64,000 nucleotides of DNA from Euborellia annulipes (lineage: Eukaryota; Arthropoda; Insecta; Dermaptera; Anisolabididae), in the NCBI GenBank assembly GCA_023213315.1, contig JAKCPI010002063.1, positions 248,001-312,000 of the forward strand, given 5' to 3'. Below the pieces are notes generated by a model that was given only the letters and a program-made list of their open reading frames with translations, made no database searches and was not told where the DNA came from. This document shows, in pieces, positions 33,091 to 44,610 of this stretch. Numbering within the stretch: position 1 is the stretch's first letter; every line of letters begins with the position of its first letter. The position numbers were made by a program, and so were the translations under genes.

Positions 33091-34245
33091 AACTGCCTCT
33101 AGTGTATATTGTATAATGTTTCTAATTTCATGTATTAGAATATAATCACTTCTTATCACAGAGTATATATATAAACAGAGAGCGTACTCAATGTTAATTT
33201 TGGTTTTTGTCCGCCATCAGGGTGGCACAATCAGAACGCAGGAATTTGCGCAAAATTCAAACCAAATTTTAGCCGCTAAATTTAAAATTAGGTATTCCGT
33301 GTAAATATATATGAATATTATTTTACTGTTAATAAGTAATATTTTTTAAATATAGAAAGAATATGGGTATTTTTATAACATAAACATCAGATATTTTGGA
33401 AAGATAAACTATTTATTTAAAAAAATACAGATAAATATATTTTATACCTTTTGGGGTACAGAATACAAAAAAGAAATAAAAAAATTTATAATATGTAAAA
33501 ATGAACAAAAATACACAATAGATAAATAAATAAAGTTAAATTGTCATTTGTTATAGATTTGTGACGATCTGAAAAAAAATCAAAATTAGTAACGTTAGTT
33601 GCTGGTAAATTATGCGAGTTGTCCAGTTGATAGTTTTGTCGACGAATAACATCTGAATCCTCTGAAAAAGAAAAATCTTTTAAGGAATTTGATGTATCAT
33701 TTAATGGATGATCTTTCTCCATTTCTATAATAAATTTTGAAGAAGATTTGGTGTTCTCAAACTATTGTCAAAAATATTGACAATTGTTTGATTTTCACTA
33801 ATATTTATCATAGTTTTACTAGAAAAATTACTTATCTTATTTGATGTTTCCATTTGTTGTGAAAGATCTCACAGGTGACTGTTATTTTTAGGAATACTGT
33901 GCCCAAATCGAATGATCTTTAGGGTATCAATTTCATTAGTTTGTCATAATTATTGCAATTTTTTGCTAAACATTTTCTTTTTCCTAAAATATAAATGGAA
34001 ATGTAGTTAATAAACATATAAATATAATTAAAAACATTTTTAAGTACATAATGAAATCCAATACTTATCTCTTGAATGACAATTTTAACGTATTTGACAA
34101 TATTTGAATATAATATATATAGAAATCACATGATCATTTCCTCGGTTGACTACCCTGCTCTCTAGCGGATTAAAGTCTCAAACTCTCACTGGGGTGGCAT
34201 ACGTGACGTCACACAATTTCAAATTCTCCCATTGGAGTGCACCCC
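33091..34245. other. Sequence between inverted Penelope-like arms
   Basis: It contains a minus-strand frame of 78 codons at 33722-33486 (start MEKDHPLNDTSNSL) and, upstream on that strand, a broken stretch with KCLAKNCNNY. I recognise neither. A full CRE-type TGACGTCA lies at 34204-34211, and GGGTGGCA occurs near both edges. It may be a transposon body. Confidence 0.35.
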
Positions 34246-34375
34246 CCTGCTTCTTATGATGACAAGTAATTGTTGAAATTATGTTTAATTTTTAATTAAT
34301 AAAACCTTAGAAACAAATAACCTAGTGCTTAATTTGTATATTTAATTTTAATTAAATTTAAGATTTATGATTTTA
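34246..34375 (-). repeat. Penelope-like terminal arm with hammerhead-like core
   Basis: On the plus strand TTATGATGACAAGTAATTGT is followed by TGAAATTATG: a box resembling CTGATGA, a short GACA/TGTT stem and GAAA, as in Penelope-linked hammerhead ribozymes. It then continues CCTAGTGCTTAATTTGTATA, the complement of the left arm at 32935-33090. Confidence 0.5.
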
Positions 34376-34559
34376 TAATAAAATTTTAAAAAAATATTCG
34401 GTACAAATTAATCAAAATGTAATTTTATTTTTGTCTATATATCATTTTATTTAGCCTTAAACTTTTCTTTTCTGAAATTTGCCTGAAATTATATTTTATT
34501 TTGCTAATTATCCGATTTGTGTTTATTACTATGAATGCTATAAAGCGTCTATAAATTGG

Positions 34560-34950
34560 GTTGTAACAAGAAAACGTTCCCTTGGCAGTATTTCCTTATG
34601 TTAATTAGCACGGCCGACAGAGACCTTGCAATTTCTTAATGGGATGTGAAAGAGGTTAACCTATAAAAGATTCGGATTGATGATAACTTTTTTTTTTTTT
34701 TAGATCTGGGGGGTGTTCCTGTCGTCCAGAGCAGCCGACGCCTCGACCACGGGCGGCGGCCGCGCTGTTGTCATGGTAACGAACAAGGCAATTAGCCAAC
34801 TCACCCCAAAAACAGCCCCTTTTTATGCACCCTAGCTAACCCCATTGGCACCACTCAGCATGTGTGCAAGAACGAGAAAGGAAGTTATCTGCTGCCAAGG
34901 AAAACTAATCACTACTACAAGTCAATGATATGGGTCCATTTGCACTGCCG
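34560..34950. promoter_or_regulatory. Complex, partly GC-rich block in intron 2: candidate enhancer
   Basis: Non-repetitive. It includes a CpG-rich core (CGACCACGGGCGGCGGCCGC), an X-box-like GTTGTCATGGTAAC at 34767-34780, TTAATTAGCA and TTATCT words. No RUNX-like reading frame was found. A short minus-strand frame from ACCATGACAACAGCG is open for 25 codons only. Confidence 0.4.
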
Positions 34951-35907
34951 TTTGTTTCTCTTTCCAATTAAATAACATATAAAAATGTTCATTTGATTTG
35001 CTAATTTACTCTTAATTATATACGTATATATTAATAATAATGTCCGGATTCTACAATTCTCTAATATATTCCCTCTCCTCTAGATAAGTTAAAAAATATA
35101 TGTGTTATTTCAAGAAACAAATTAAAATTGATCTAGAATCAAAAAACAGAATCATTTGCTCCTGGTATTGGGGATTATGATTTTTTTTTTAACAGGATTC
35201 ATATGTTATTATTAAAGCCCGGATTTGTATGCAGTAAAAAGCCCTAATATGCAGTAAAAGTATTAAAATATGCAATATATATGACAAATATATCAACTAA
35301 ATGGCTTCTAATTAGAGATAAATAAAGATTTCTACTGATAGAAAACTTATCGTGTTTTATTTTTGGGAGGAAATAGTATAAAAACAAAAATTAGTCTCCC
35401 ATATAATAAGTAAAGTAAAATTTGGTTAATTTAAGGTTATGGAGAAAAAAGACAACCAGCGACTGCTTTCCACGTTAAAATAATTTATTTGAAAATCCAT
35501 CCTCAGTGCATCAAATTATATTAATATATTTGTGGAGTGTGTTTTAAAATGATAAAATCTAAGTTGAGAAGACATTCTACAGTTAACGTTAGAGAGGACA
35601 TTTTTTGATGGGCAGCTACTGAGGGAAAAATTTTATCTCTATATATCTGATATAATTGGTTAGACTCCCTACAGTGACTCGCTTGGCGCGCGCAAGTTCT
35701 AATAGAAGCAGGGTTACCCCTGCTCTGCTTAGCAGGAGATTGACTTTTTTGGCACAATATTTTTTACTTGAAAATATTGTATTTACAAAAGCAACTGGAT
35801 AGTCTCTCCATCAAAAGTAGGCAAATTTGATACCCCCTTAAGTAATACTTAGATGGCCCTACCGTTTTCGCAAAGACCCAAAATAATTAAAAATAATTTT
35901 AAAAAAT

Positions 35908-36341
35908 CTGGTGTGATTTTCCCTTATCTTTCCTATGAAGTACAAAAGTGTGCTGGAAAAGATTTCAAGGGCAAAATGAGAATATACATTTTAAAGGGCA
36001 TCTAAAAAATAATTGATTTATGAATTTTTATCGAAATCTTTGGAGAGAATTTTGAGAAAATCGTAAAAAACTGAAAAATTACATCAATACCAGTAAAGTA
36101 CTAGTACTAGGCCGAATTTGTTCAAAAGCTTCGTGTTACACCCCAGGGGAAAACTTAACTTAAATATTAAATATCAATTTCCTAGGTCTTTATGTTTTTG
36201 AGATATTTTGTTCACAGTCAGATACACAGACAGGCAGAGCATGTTGCGAAAACCACTTTTTTGGACTCAAGGAACCCCAAACTATGAATTTTCATCAAAA
36301 TCTCGACATCGAATTTTTGGAATGAATCCAATACTTTCTTC
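35908..36341 (+). repeat. Hairpin/X-box repeat, subtype A, split by a Tigger remnant
   Basis: It runs from AAAAAATCTGGTGTGATTTT through TTTCCTATGAAGTACAAAAG, GTACTAGTACTAGGCCG and AATCCAATACTTTCTTC, then resumes after 37050 with TATAGCACATGTATAGGTAA. The hairpin loop and X-box are deleted. Confidence 0.75.
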
Positions 36342-36343
36342 TA

Positions 36344-37050
36344 CAGTCGATTCTCGATAATTCTAATTTTTTGATAATTCCAACTCTTCAGCTGTAAACT
36401 TCGGTAATTCGAAAAACTGCTGTGTCTCTATTTTGATATGCTCGATAAACCGAAATCCATTTCGTAGTAAGATGGGGAGAGAACGTTCTATAATTCGATC
36501 TAAGCCACTTACTCTTTTTATAATTCGAATTTTTCTTAGCAATGTTTACATTTTCCGCGTAATGTTTATCTCCTGAAAGCCCAGCTTAACTTCTCAATTC
36601 CCTTTAGTTTGTCACGATGAGTTCAAGCCAGAAGTACGTCTCCCTTACTGTGTCCGAAAAAAACATTATCGCGGTCGTGAAAAGTGTTTCGAGAAAAAAA
36701 TATCGCCAAAACTTTAATTATTCTACCAACAATGCTGACTAGTACGGAAGAAAAAAGGAAATTTTACAAAGTCACGGAAATCGAAAGCAGAGCAGAGATG
36801 GTGAATTCCCTACTCTTGAGAATTCGTTAATCAAGTGGCTCCGATAATGTAGAGCAAAAACTGACCTGTTGGATGTGCTCTCAAAGCGAAAGCAAAAGAC
36901 TGCGTCGAAATTGGATATAATAAAATCTCTTAATAATTCGGATTTTTTTTCTTTCCTCTTGTTCAAATAAAACTTCTTGATAATTCAAAAACTCCATAAT
37001 TCCAATTTTTCTTGAGGGCCTTTGGATTTTGAATTAACGAGAGTCGACTG
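36344..37050 (+). mobile_element. pogo/Tigger-type DNA transposon remnant
   Basis: TA on both sides (36342-36343, 37051-37052). Inverted ends CAGTCGATTCTCGATAATTC and the complement of GAATTAACGAGAGTCGACTG have the Tigger pattern. From ATG at 36617 the frame reads SSQKYVSLTVSEKNIIAVV, the start of a CENP-B-type DNA-binding domain. After a stop come KKEILQSHGNRKQ and FPTLENSLIKWLR. About 700 bp remains with no catalytic domain: a dead deletion derivative inserted in the large repeat. Confidence 0.85.
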
Positions 37051-37334
37051 TATATAGCACATGTATAGGTAAGAGATGATTAATATGCCGACCCCGAAAT
37101 AGGAATGTAACGCAACCTTGTTTGCTTGGTTGGTTCACCTGGTTGCTTTTTTTCTGGAGCTCCCACTCATTTATCAATATTTCTAAATCTCAAATAATAA
37201 TCAACACCTATAACATCTTTTTAAAACTCTTGCAAGTCGATGTCCTTTGAAATTCCTACATCGAAATTTTTTGCGATCGCAATACTTTCCCTGTATTATC
37301 AGTATATATTGCATATATAGATAAGAGAAAATAA

Positions 37335-37917
37335 AAAAAAATCTGGTATTCTTAAAATTCGGTAATCGAAAGTTGTATGCTGTGTGTTGTCACTCCAGAT
37401 TTTTTTTTATATAAATCCCTGCATATTTCTATATTTTATGGATCCATATTATCTATTAATAGTTTATCTTTAAATAACATAAAATTATTTTGTGTCGAGA
37501 TATATTTACTGATAGTTTCCCATAGCACCTTAGTTCCAAACTTGACCAATTGCGTTTCATAGAAGCGCTGAGCTTCGAAAAAATCTGGAATACTACATCA
37601 GTAAAGTGTACTTCAAACACGTTTTAGGGAAAAATTTATTGATATACTTTTTAAAGAACATCTAAAAAAATAGTTGATTTATAAATTTTAATCAAAATCG
37701 TTTTAGCGAACATGAGATATTCGAAAAAAAAAAAACTAAAAAAGCACATCTGTAAAGTATTAGTACTTATTTTAACTGTCCGGGAGAGTTCTTATTTGTG
37801 GGACCCACTTTTATGGACTCAGTGAACCTCAAAATCTCGACATCGTATTTTTGACATCATCTCAATACTTTCTCACTATATATTACATATACCTGGTATA
37901 GGTAAGAGAAAGTAAAA
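37335..37917 (+). repeat. Hairpin repeat, subtype B, shortened
   Basis: Hairpin around 37345-37410 (AAATCTGGTATTC...GTCACTCCAGATTTTTTT), then TTTCCCATAGCACCTTAGTT, TACTACATCAGTAAAGTGTA and the terminal palindrome ending GGTAAGAGAAAGT. Internal deletions remove much of the middle. Confidence 0.7.
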
Positions 37918-38457
37918 AATTGAGAAAACCCTTTTCATAAAAGAAAAACTGAAATTCCTTGACACAGCACCTGTTCCTTTCTTTGGTCTCAATTTGAATT
38001 AAATAAGTACCCACCCCTCGAGAGCACAATTAATTAGACAACCGAGGAAGAATTATAAAGAATCAATATTTCATTATTCCCACTGTATATATAAAATAGT
38101 CTCTTTCATGAAGTCTTTGAATAGTTTTGGAAGTTAAAATTTCACGGTGTGTGGTGTGCTTCTAAATTGTTTATAGGCATTGTCTTAAATTGTGATTGAT
38201 TAAAATAATTTGGATCCGCCCATCCTTAGGTGCCTGCTGTTACTCATTAAAGGGCACGTTATTGGCCTTTTCCGTTTGGTTTAAACAAAACCGGTAACAG
38301 CTGGGCCCCGAAACAGTTCTTTTTTACTTTTTTTCTTAGCTCTTCCTTTAAATGAGATGTATTGAGGAAATAATCAAGAAAAAAGCAACGGAGCATTGCA
38401 ACTAAATAAAAGGCAATTTCAGAGGCGAGACACCTAAGATAAGTCATTCTAAGAAAT

Positions 38458-38712
38458 CAGGGGCGTATATAAAGGGAGGGGGCCGAGGGCCCCCCCCCCC
38501 CCCCCCCCGAAATTTCTCAAACACATATAGAGGGATATACAGACATCAGCGCAACAAATTTTTCCGCAGGATGGAAAACTTTGGATCCGCAAAAGAAAAA
38601 AATGTTCCGCAAAAAATTTCGTGTGAAAAAAATTTAGTTTCTTAAAAAAAAATTTTCCGCAGAAAAATTTTTGAGTTCGGGCCCCCCGAAAAAATTTCTA
38701 TATACGCCCCTG
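38458..38712 (+). mobile_element. hAT-type MITE, CGTATATA family
   Basis: The ends are CAGGGGCGTATATAAAGGG and TTTCTATATACGCCCCTG. A perfect 8-bp duplication TAAGAAAT lies at 38450-38457 and 38713-38720. The interior has a long C tract and TTCCGCAAAAG / TTTTCCGCAGAAAAATTT words. Relatives at 39834 and 60235. Confidence 0.92.
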
Positions 38713-38720
38713 TAAGAAAT

Positions 38721-39600
38721 TAAGTATACTCTATACCATGTATATGCTATCTAAAAATAGAATTTGGATTTAGATATAAGTTAGAAAATGAAAACAAAAG
38801 GCGATTTTTGCAAAAATGATCATTTTCAAACAGCTGTATCTAAGACGCTACTCAATGATTTGCCAAGCAGCGTTAAAAAAACTTATCTATCGTGATTAGC
38901 TAAAATGTCCCAAGTCTTTTGGTGTAATTTTGGCAGTCATTTGAAAATGATCAAATTTTTCAATTTTTTTTTCTGATTAAATCGGTCTCCAAAAATGGGC
39001 CTTAATACTTGGTATTTTGAAAATGTTTTTCTAAGAACTAGAAGATATTACAAAAAAATGGCGCTTGTTGAATCAAAATCGATTGACTAGTCTGAGATAT
39101 CGGTCTTTGAAAATAGGGCAAAAATTACCCTTTTTGGGCATTCTAATGGCGTTTTCTCTGGTCCAGGAGCCCTTTGATGGCTGGAATAATTTAATAAAAG
39201 TATTTAATTTGTTAAAAATCAAATTCAAAAAACTTATTGCAACGTCATGCTTTGATAATAGTGTCTAACTTCATGGGGATGATTGTACCGATATATGTTA
39301 CTAACTTCATTTCATATAAAATGCTACTAACTTTAGGTCCCTTAGAGGTTAGGTTACTTGAGTCGGAGCAGGTTTTTTTGTAATGGCTGCATAAGGTCCG
39401 AAGACCTATAATGACCACATACAGCCTGCAAGAATATAGTTAAAATAAGAGAAAGTAAAAAAGGAGAAGCATAAAAGGGGAACTCAACTGCGGGAACTGA
39501 GAAGATGCCAGTTGAGATTAGACTTGAAAGTCTGAAGATTTTAAGTTTTGGAAAAGATAAAATCAGGGAGCGTGTTCCATTCACAGGATATCATGGGACA
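38721..39600. other. AT-rich intronic sequence
   Basis: No element limits seen. TTGATTAAATCGG-type words near 38960-39120 suggest an old repeat. Unrecognised frames of 67 and 76 codons are likely chance. Confidence 0.4.
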
Positions 39601-39833
39601 AAGGACCTCTGGATCCGCCCTTGCTGTCAGGGCGCTTAGTGGCCAGAGTAAAAGGAAGTTGAGTTAGAGAGGGAAATTTAAAACTTTAAAATTTTGCAAT
39701 TGCTTGCCGAAGACAAAATTTCCAAACAGTGACCAAGAATAAATTTGATGCAATACCTCGCCGAAGGCGAGCAAGGGGGTCTAGGGGGAAAGCCTCCTGG
39801 CAAGTGGTAAAGCACGCCTTCGGGGGGCTTCAG

Positions 39834-40085
39834 GGGCATATATAAGGAGAAGGCCTACTCCCCCTCCCTCCTGAAATATTTGATTGGCCCCGCAGTGCGA
39901 AAAAATATAGTTCCGCGAAAAAAATTTTTTCCGCGGGGTAAAAAACTTTGGTTCGGCAAAAGAAAAAATTTTTCTGCGGGCAGCAAAAATTCCCGAAAAA
40001 ATTTAGTTTCTTTAAAAAAAAAATTTTCGCAGAAAAATTTTTGAGTTCAGGCTCCCTCCCCCGAAAAAAATTTCTCTACCTCCAA
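39834..40085 (+). mobile_element. Decayed relative of the CGTATATA hAT MITE
   Basis: CAGGGGCATATATAAGGAG at the left end and GAGTTCAGGCTCCCTCCCCC then AAATTTCTCTACCTCCAACC at the right resemble the element at 38458. TTCCGCGGGG, TTTCGCAGAAAAATTTTTG and poly-A blocks are shared. No target duplication. Confidence 0.6.
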
Positions 40086-40094
40086 CCCTATCAT

Positions 40095-40265
40095 ACGTTT
40101 TTACGACCGGAAGAAATAGGACAGGCCGGCCAGTCGCACGGTCTGACGCCTGTTGAAAAGAGGAAAGAAGAGACAGACATCAAAAGAACTGAATGACTGC
40201 CAGTCCCAGCTCGGGCAGCTCGTGGTCGCCATCCACGTACCCACAAGATGTGGGCCCCTGAGCAT
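40095..40265 (+). repeat. GC-rich dispersed repeat (GGCCGG family), copy 2
   Basis: Contains TTTTACGACCGGAAGAAATA, GGACAGGCCGGCCAGTCGCA, GTCTGACGCCTGTTGAAAAG, CAGTCCCAGCTCGGGCAGCT and CGCCATCCACGTACCCACAA. The frame reads RPEEIGQAG...GLTPVEKRKEETDI, also open in the copy at 57730. Confidence 0.7.
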
Positions 40266-41550
40266 ACTTGTATTATTATATACTGCCGTTCAAAAGATTA
40301 ATACCAATATATCAAAAAAAAAAAAAAAAACAGTAAACATATTTTTCATAAGTGTCTTAAACTTTTAAATGGTAGTGACTATATCAGTACTATACTTATT
40401 GATTTCTCATTGGGAGGGAAGCTCCCCCTGGAGCTTCTTGCTTCCCTGCCCTATGATTGTGATATATATATGCATTTAGTAACACCAGATTTTTTTAGTA
40501 GAAATATTTAATTAAAATTATTAACATGGCTATCATTTTTTTGTTATTAATTACAATATGTCATTCATCTTCCTTAGATATAACATTTTTTTTTTTTTTA
40601 ATTCATCATATAAAATAAATTTTTTTTTCTTTTTTTAAATCTAGCCTGTAGAAATAAATGGGGAGATCATAAATCGCTTTTTTTTACATATCAGATTTAT
40701 CAGGAAAAAAAATATATATATAATCGTGTCATATTGAATTTTATGTACCAATAAAAATAAATAAAACTACATAAAATAAAAATGGAAAGTTTTTAATCAA
40801 AATTTCCAACTTTCCGGTCTGAGCGTTTATTTGCATAGTACTTACTGGTCCGTGGGTGAAGGGCTTCGCCCCTACGCCCCTAAAAGGCCCCATCTGCTTC
40901 CCTACTCATTCTCCCTATCAACATGCCAGGCCATAATCACCGCGCACAATGCTATGAATAATGCAACAAAAAAAATTTCCGGATCAAACATGTTTGGCCA
41001 CGAGGCGCCCTAAATAGCTTATTGGACCGAACCGACCTCCCCTTTTTTGCCACGTCCTTTTCAAATACGAAATGAAAATTATAAATAATAAGAGTAGGCT
41101 ACTATTATAATATAATATTAAAACAAGTAATCGGACTTTACTAGCAAGTAATAATATTAATAGGTCGGGAATTTTACCTTTTTTTAATTCTTTAATTCCC
41201 TTTGAACTTTAAATTAAATAGAAACTTCAATCATTGCTTATATAATATATGAGCCATAATTGAAATAGGCTTTATCAACATATTTACATTTTATTTTGAC
41301 TAAAATTGCTTATCCCAACGGGCTTTCTCTGATTTCAATATATTACACCTAAAAATTACCATATCCAAATTTTATTTTGACTAAATTGCCTATTCCATGA
41401 TTTTTGCGTGTCTTCATTTGCCAAAAATTAAATACAATGCTTTAACAAAAGTATTTTTTTACTTTGGTTTATTGGAAAGAAAACTAAAAAAAGTACTATA
41501 TAAATATTTTTTAATAAAAATAAATTTGAAAAATTAGATTATATTTAAAT

Positions 41551-41797
41551 CAGTGGCGGATCTAGAGGAGTTTCTCGGGGGGGGGGGGGGGGGTCGTACA
41601 GAACACAATTTTTTCTTATTATCGGTAATTTAAAGGTGTACTCTGTAGTTGTTTACCAAAATATATATACAAAACAAATTTTTAAGTATTAGTTTTTAAA
41701 ATTTTATATTAAAAATACAATTTTTTTCCAAAAAAAAGTATTTTTCTCAAATCTGGGGGGTAATTACCCCTTTACCCCCCCCCTGTATCCGCCCTTG
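41551..41797 (+). mobile_element. hAT-type MITE, GGCGGATCC family, copy 4
   Basis: The ends are CAGTGGCGGATCTAGAGG and TGTATCCGCCCTTG. A perfect 8-bp duplication ATTTAAAT lies at 41543-41550 and 41798-41805. It lacks the AATCTGGTGTGAC segment held by the other copies. Confidence 0.92.
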
Positions 41798-41827
41798 ATT
41801 TAAATCCGACCCAAAATATAAATGTAA

Positions 41828-42290
41828 AAAATCTGGTGTGACTTAACGCACAGCACACAACTTTCTCTTACTCTTCGGTAACCGAAAGTTGAGTACTGTG
41901 CTGTTACACCAGATTTTGTGTGTCGAGCTATATTTAGTTTTCGATAGCACCTTAGCTCTAAACTTAACCACTTGTGTTTTCAAATGTATTTTAAATGTTG
42001 ACTGCTTGAAATAAACTATAGTTATTTTTCAAAATTTTAATCTCATACACAATAGAGAATCATAAATAAATACAAAATTTCATGAGAATTGCAAAAAAAT
42101 TTTTTTAATGTGTAAAAAGTTTCAAAAGGGAATTGAAATTTACATGCAAATCCCCATAGAGTTTTAACATTGACTCTATGGAAGGAAGAGCCAAAAAGTA
42201 GGTGCATCAGTAAAGTGTGCTTCAAACAATTTCCACGAAAAATTTTACTGATATACTTTTTAAACTTGCATTTCAATCCCTTTACCTTGC
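41828..42290 (+). repeat. Hairpin repeat, subtype B, 5' part
   Basis: Clear hairpin AAAAATCTGGTGTGACTTAA...GCTGTTACACCAGATTTTGT (41828-41920), then GATAGCACCTTAGCTCTAAA, GACTGCTTGAAATAAACTA and GGAAGAGCCAAAAAG. It runs into the GC-rich repeat at about 42290. Confidence 0.8.
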
Positions 42291-42510
42291 TCAGGGGCTT
42301 ACATCTTGTGGGTATGTGGATGGCGACCACGAGCTGCTCGAGCTGGGACTGGCAGACCTTATATTCTTTGCATGTCTGTCCATTCCTTCTATATTTTCAA
42401 CAGACGTCAGGCCGTGCGACGGGCCGGCCTGTTCTATTTCTTCAGGTCGAAAAAAAAAACATTCCGTCGCCCCCTTTACAGCCGACCCCGCACCGCGGGA
42501 AAGGCAAAGA
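42288..42510 (-). repeat. GC-rich dispersed repeat (GGCCGG family), copy 3
   Basis: Reverse orientation of copy 2: GCTCAGGGGCTTACATCTTG, GATGGCGACCACGAGCTGCT, CAGACGTCAGGCCGTGCGAC, GGGCCGGCCTG and GCCGACCCCGCACCGCGGG. The three overlapping frames through it are not genes. Confidence 0.7.
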
Positions 42511-42779
42511 AGAAGATTTCACTCCCTTTACCCCCCCCCCTTGTATCCTCATTGGTATGAGTAGAGCGTAGATCTTTTTTGCTAGTTGCTTATGAGATGC
42601 TTTTTTTTTTAATTTTATGCTTATTTAACAACTTTTGATTCAAGATTTTTATTCTTTTTTAAGCTCTTTTTTTTTCATATTTTTGTGCTATTTTGTCCGG
42701 CGTTTACTTATAATTTTTTATCAATAAGTTAATAATTGTATATTTATAAAAATTTGATCTCTTGTACCGCGAACAGATT

Positions 42780-43215
42780 AATTATCTAAACACATGAAAG
42801 GAGGCCTTAACGAGGCTGCATTTGCCAAAATGTAAACAAACCTACCACGCCGAAAAACACACACAATCACACTTTGATCCATCTGACATACATCAATCTT
42901 TAAATAATAAGCAGCATCTTTTGGACCAGACATCGCCGTTAGGCGGCCACCTATAAAATGCAATTTAATTGTCTACGGAGCCTTTGAAATTCGGCAGTCA
43001 TACACAAACACCAGTAAAAGTTTAGAGCAGTGGAGGCCTTGTGGCGGATGTCATGTAAACATTCAGGGCGTTTGAAGCGACCGCACCGACCCAGAACCAG
43101 TTGCCACTTACTTGACGATCTCGAGATGTAAAACTCTTTGTGAATTGTTAATAGAATTTTACCTGAACAAGGCCACATATCAGTGAACGATTTATCTTCT
43201 ATGTATTCGTAAATA
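42780..43215. promoter_or_regulatory. Non-repetitive complex block in intron 2: candidate enhancer
   Basis: About 430 bp of unique mixed sequence without repeat modules. It holds a forkhead-like TGTAAACA (42830-42837), an exact RUNX consensus TGCGGTC on the minus strand (43085-43079), and TGATCCATCTGACATACATC. Frames of 61 and 98 codons have no known relatives. Candidate regulatory DNA only. Confidence 0.4.
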
Positions 43216-43311
43216 AACAACATTTTAACTGTAAATGTAATTGTCATTTATTTATGAAATATGATACCATTAAAATTATTCACTTTTCTTATATGAAAAT
43301 CTCAATTTTAA

Positions 43312-43883
43312 AAATTCTGGTGTGACTGGTCCCACAGCACACAACTTATTCTAACCTTTGATAAGAGAAAGTTGTGTTCTGTGCTTGCCACACCATATTT
43401 TTTTTTGTGTTGACATATATTCAGTATGGTACATTTCAATTCAATATGTATTATAACATTTATAAACATGAGAAAATATTACCATGGCAACCATTTCTCT
43501 TATCTTTCCTATGAAGTACAAGAGCAAAGTGTGCTTCAAAAGATTTCATTGGCAAAATGAGAATATACATTTTAAAGGGTATCTAAAAAATAATTGATTT
43601 ATGAATTTTAATCAAAATCGTATTTTGAAAAAAAAAGCCTGAAAAATACATCGGTAGAGTACTAGTACTTTTTGGCCGATTTTTTTCAAAGTCCCAGGGA
43701 AGTAGCTTACTAAAATATAAAATTTCAACCTCCTAGCTCTTTTCGTTCTTGTGGTATTTTGTTCAAAGACAGACCATTTCGCAAAAGCCACTTTTTTGGA
43801 TTCAGGAGACCTCAAAACGTGTATATCCATCAAAATCTCGACATCGAATTTTTGGCATGAATCCACTACTTTCTCTCTATATA
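43312..43883 (+). repeat. Hairpin/X-box repeat, subtype A, with mariner inserted near its end
   Basis: Hairpin 43312-43403, X-box (TTACCATGGCAACC, 43480-43493), GAGTACTAGTACTTTTTGGC, AAATTTCAACCTCCTAGCTC, CCTCAAAACGTGTATATCCA and CTACTTTCTCTCTATA, where a mariner element interrupts the terminal palindrome. Confidence 0.8.
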
Positions 43884-44390
43884 CCAGGTCATTCAATAAG
43901 TCCGTAGGATAAGTAAGAAAAAAAAACAACATTTTGACAAAACTCGATTTTATTATTCAACATAGTTGCCTTCGACGGCGATACAACGAGTATAGCGATT
44001 TTCCAACTTTTCGATACCATTTTTATGGTACGATTTATATTTCTCGTCAAAATATGCATCAGATTCAGCGATTACTTCATCTTTGGACTTAAATCTCTTG
44101 AGATATGAAAACAGGAAAAAGTCGCTGGGGGCTAAATCTGGAGAATATGGTGGGTGGGTAAGCAATTCGAGCAATGCTTTATTAAAACTCGAAATTCACT
44201 TTTATCCATTTTTTTTTCCAATAACAAAAGTTGCTTCACATAAAATTCTATAACTCACGAGTCAATAGTTAGATTGCTGTCAAATTTATACAAGTATTGT
44301 TTGAAGGTTAGTACTAAATAAAAATCATATGAAAAAAATTCTAGTAACGCCATCTATATGTCATCCTACGGACTTTATTGAAAGAGCAAG
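43884..44390 (-). mobile_element. Mariner-family transposon remnant
   Basis: TA flanks both ends (43882-43883, 44391-44392). The ends are CCAGGTCATTCAATAAGTCC and the complement of GGACTTTATTGAAAGAGCAAG. A minus-strand frame (44174-43953) keeps the transposase C-terminus: PPYSPDLAPSDFFLFSYL holds the mariner D34D signature, followed by the terminal RYTRCIAVEGNYVE. The DNA-binding half and the first two catalytic Asp residues are deleted. Inactive. Confidence 0.9.
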
Positions 44391-44569
44391 TAAAAATTAT
44401 TAAAAATGAAGGGAAAACGAAATAAATATATTATTAAAAAAAAAAAAATGTATATGTTAGAATATCCGAATTCTTAATTTAATGATAAACCTAACAACGC
44501 TCACATGTAGCCCAAATTATAATAGCGTTCAAAAATCCAATAGATTTTTTTTTTTCATTCAAAAAGTTC

Positions 44570-44610
44570 TTTATTGTCCATGTGAAGGGTTGACCTTCAC
44601 ATGGACAAGG
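44570..44610 (+). repeat. Perfect 13-bp-stem hairpin
   Basis: GTCCATGTGAAGG and CCTTCACATGGAC are separated by about 5 nt (44578-44607). It sits in a small patch with GGCGCCTTCGGCG further on. No element assigned. Confidence 0.6.

Noticed and set aside
42170..42571. Three overlapping plus ORFs up to 133 codons
   Set aside because: They run through the subtype-B repeat and the GC-rich repeat; different frames of the same repeats appear elsewhere.
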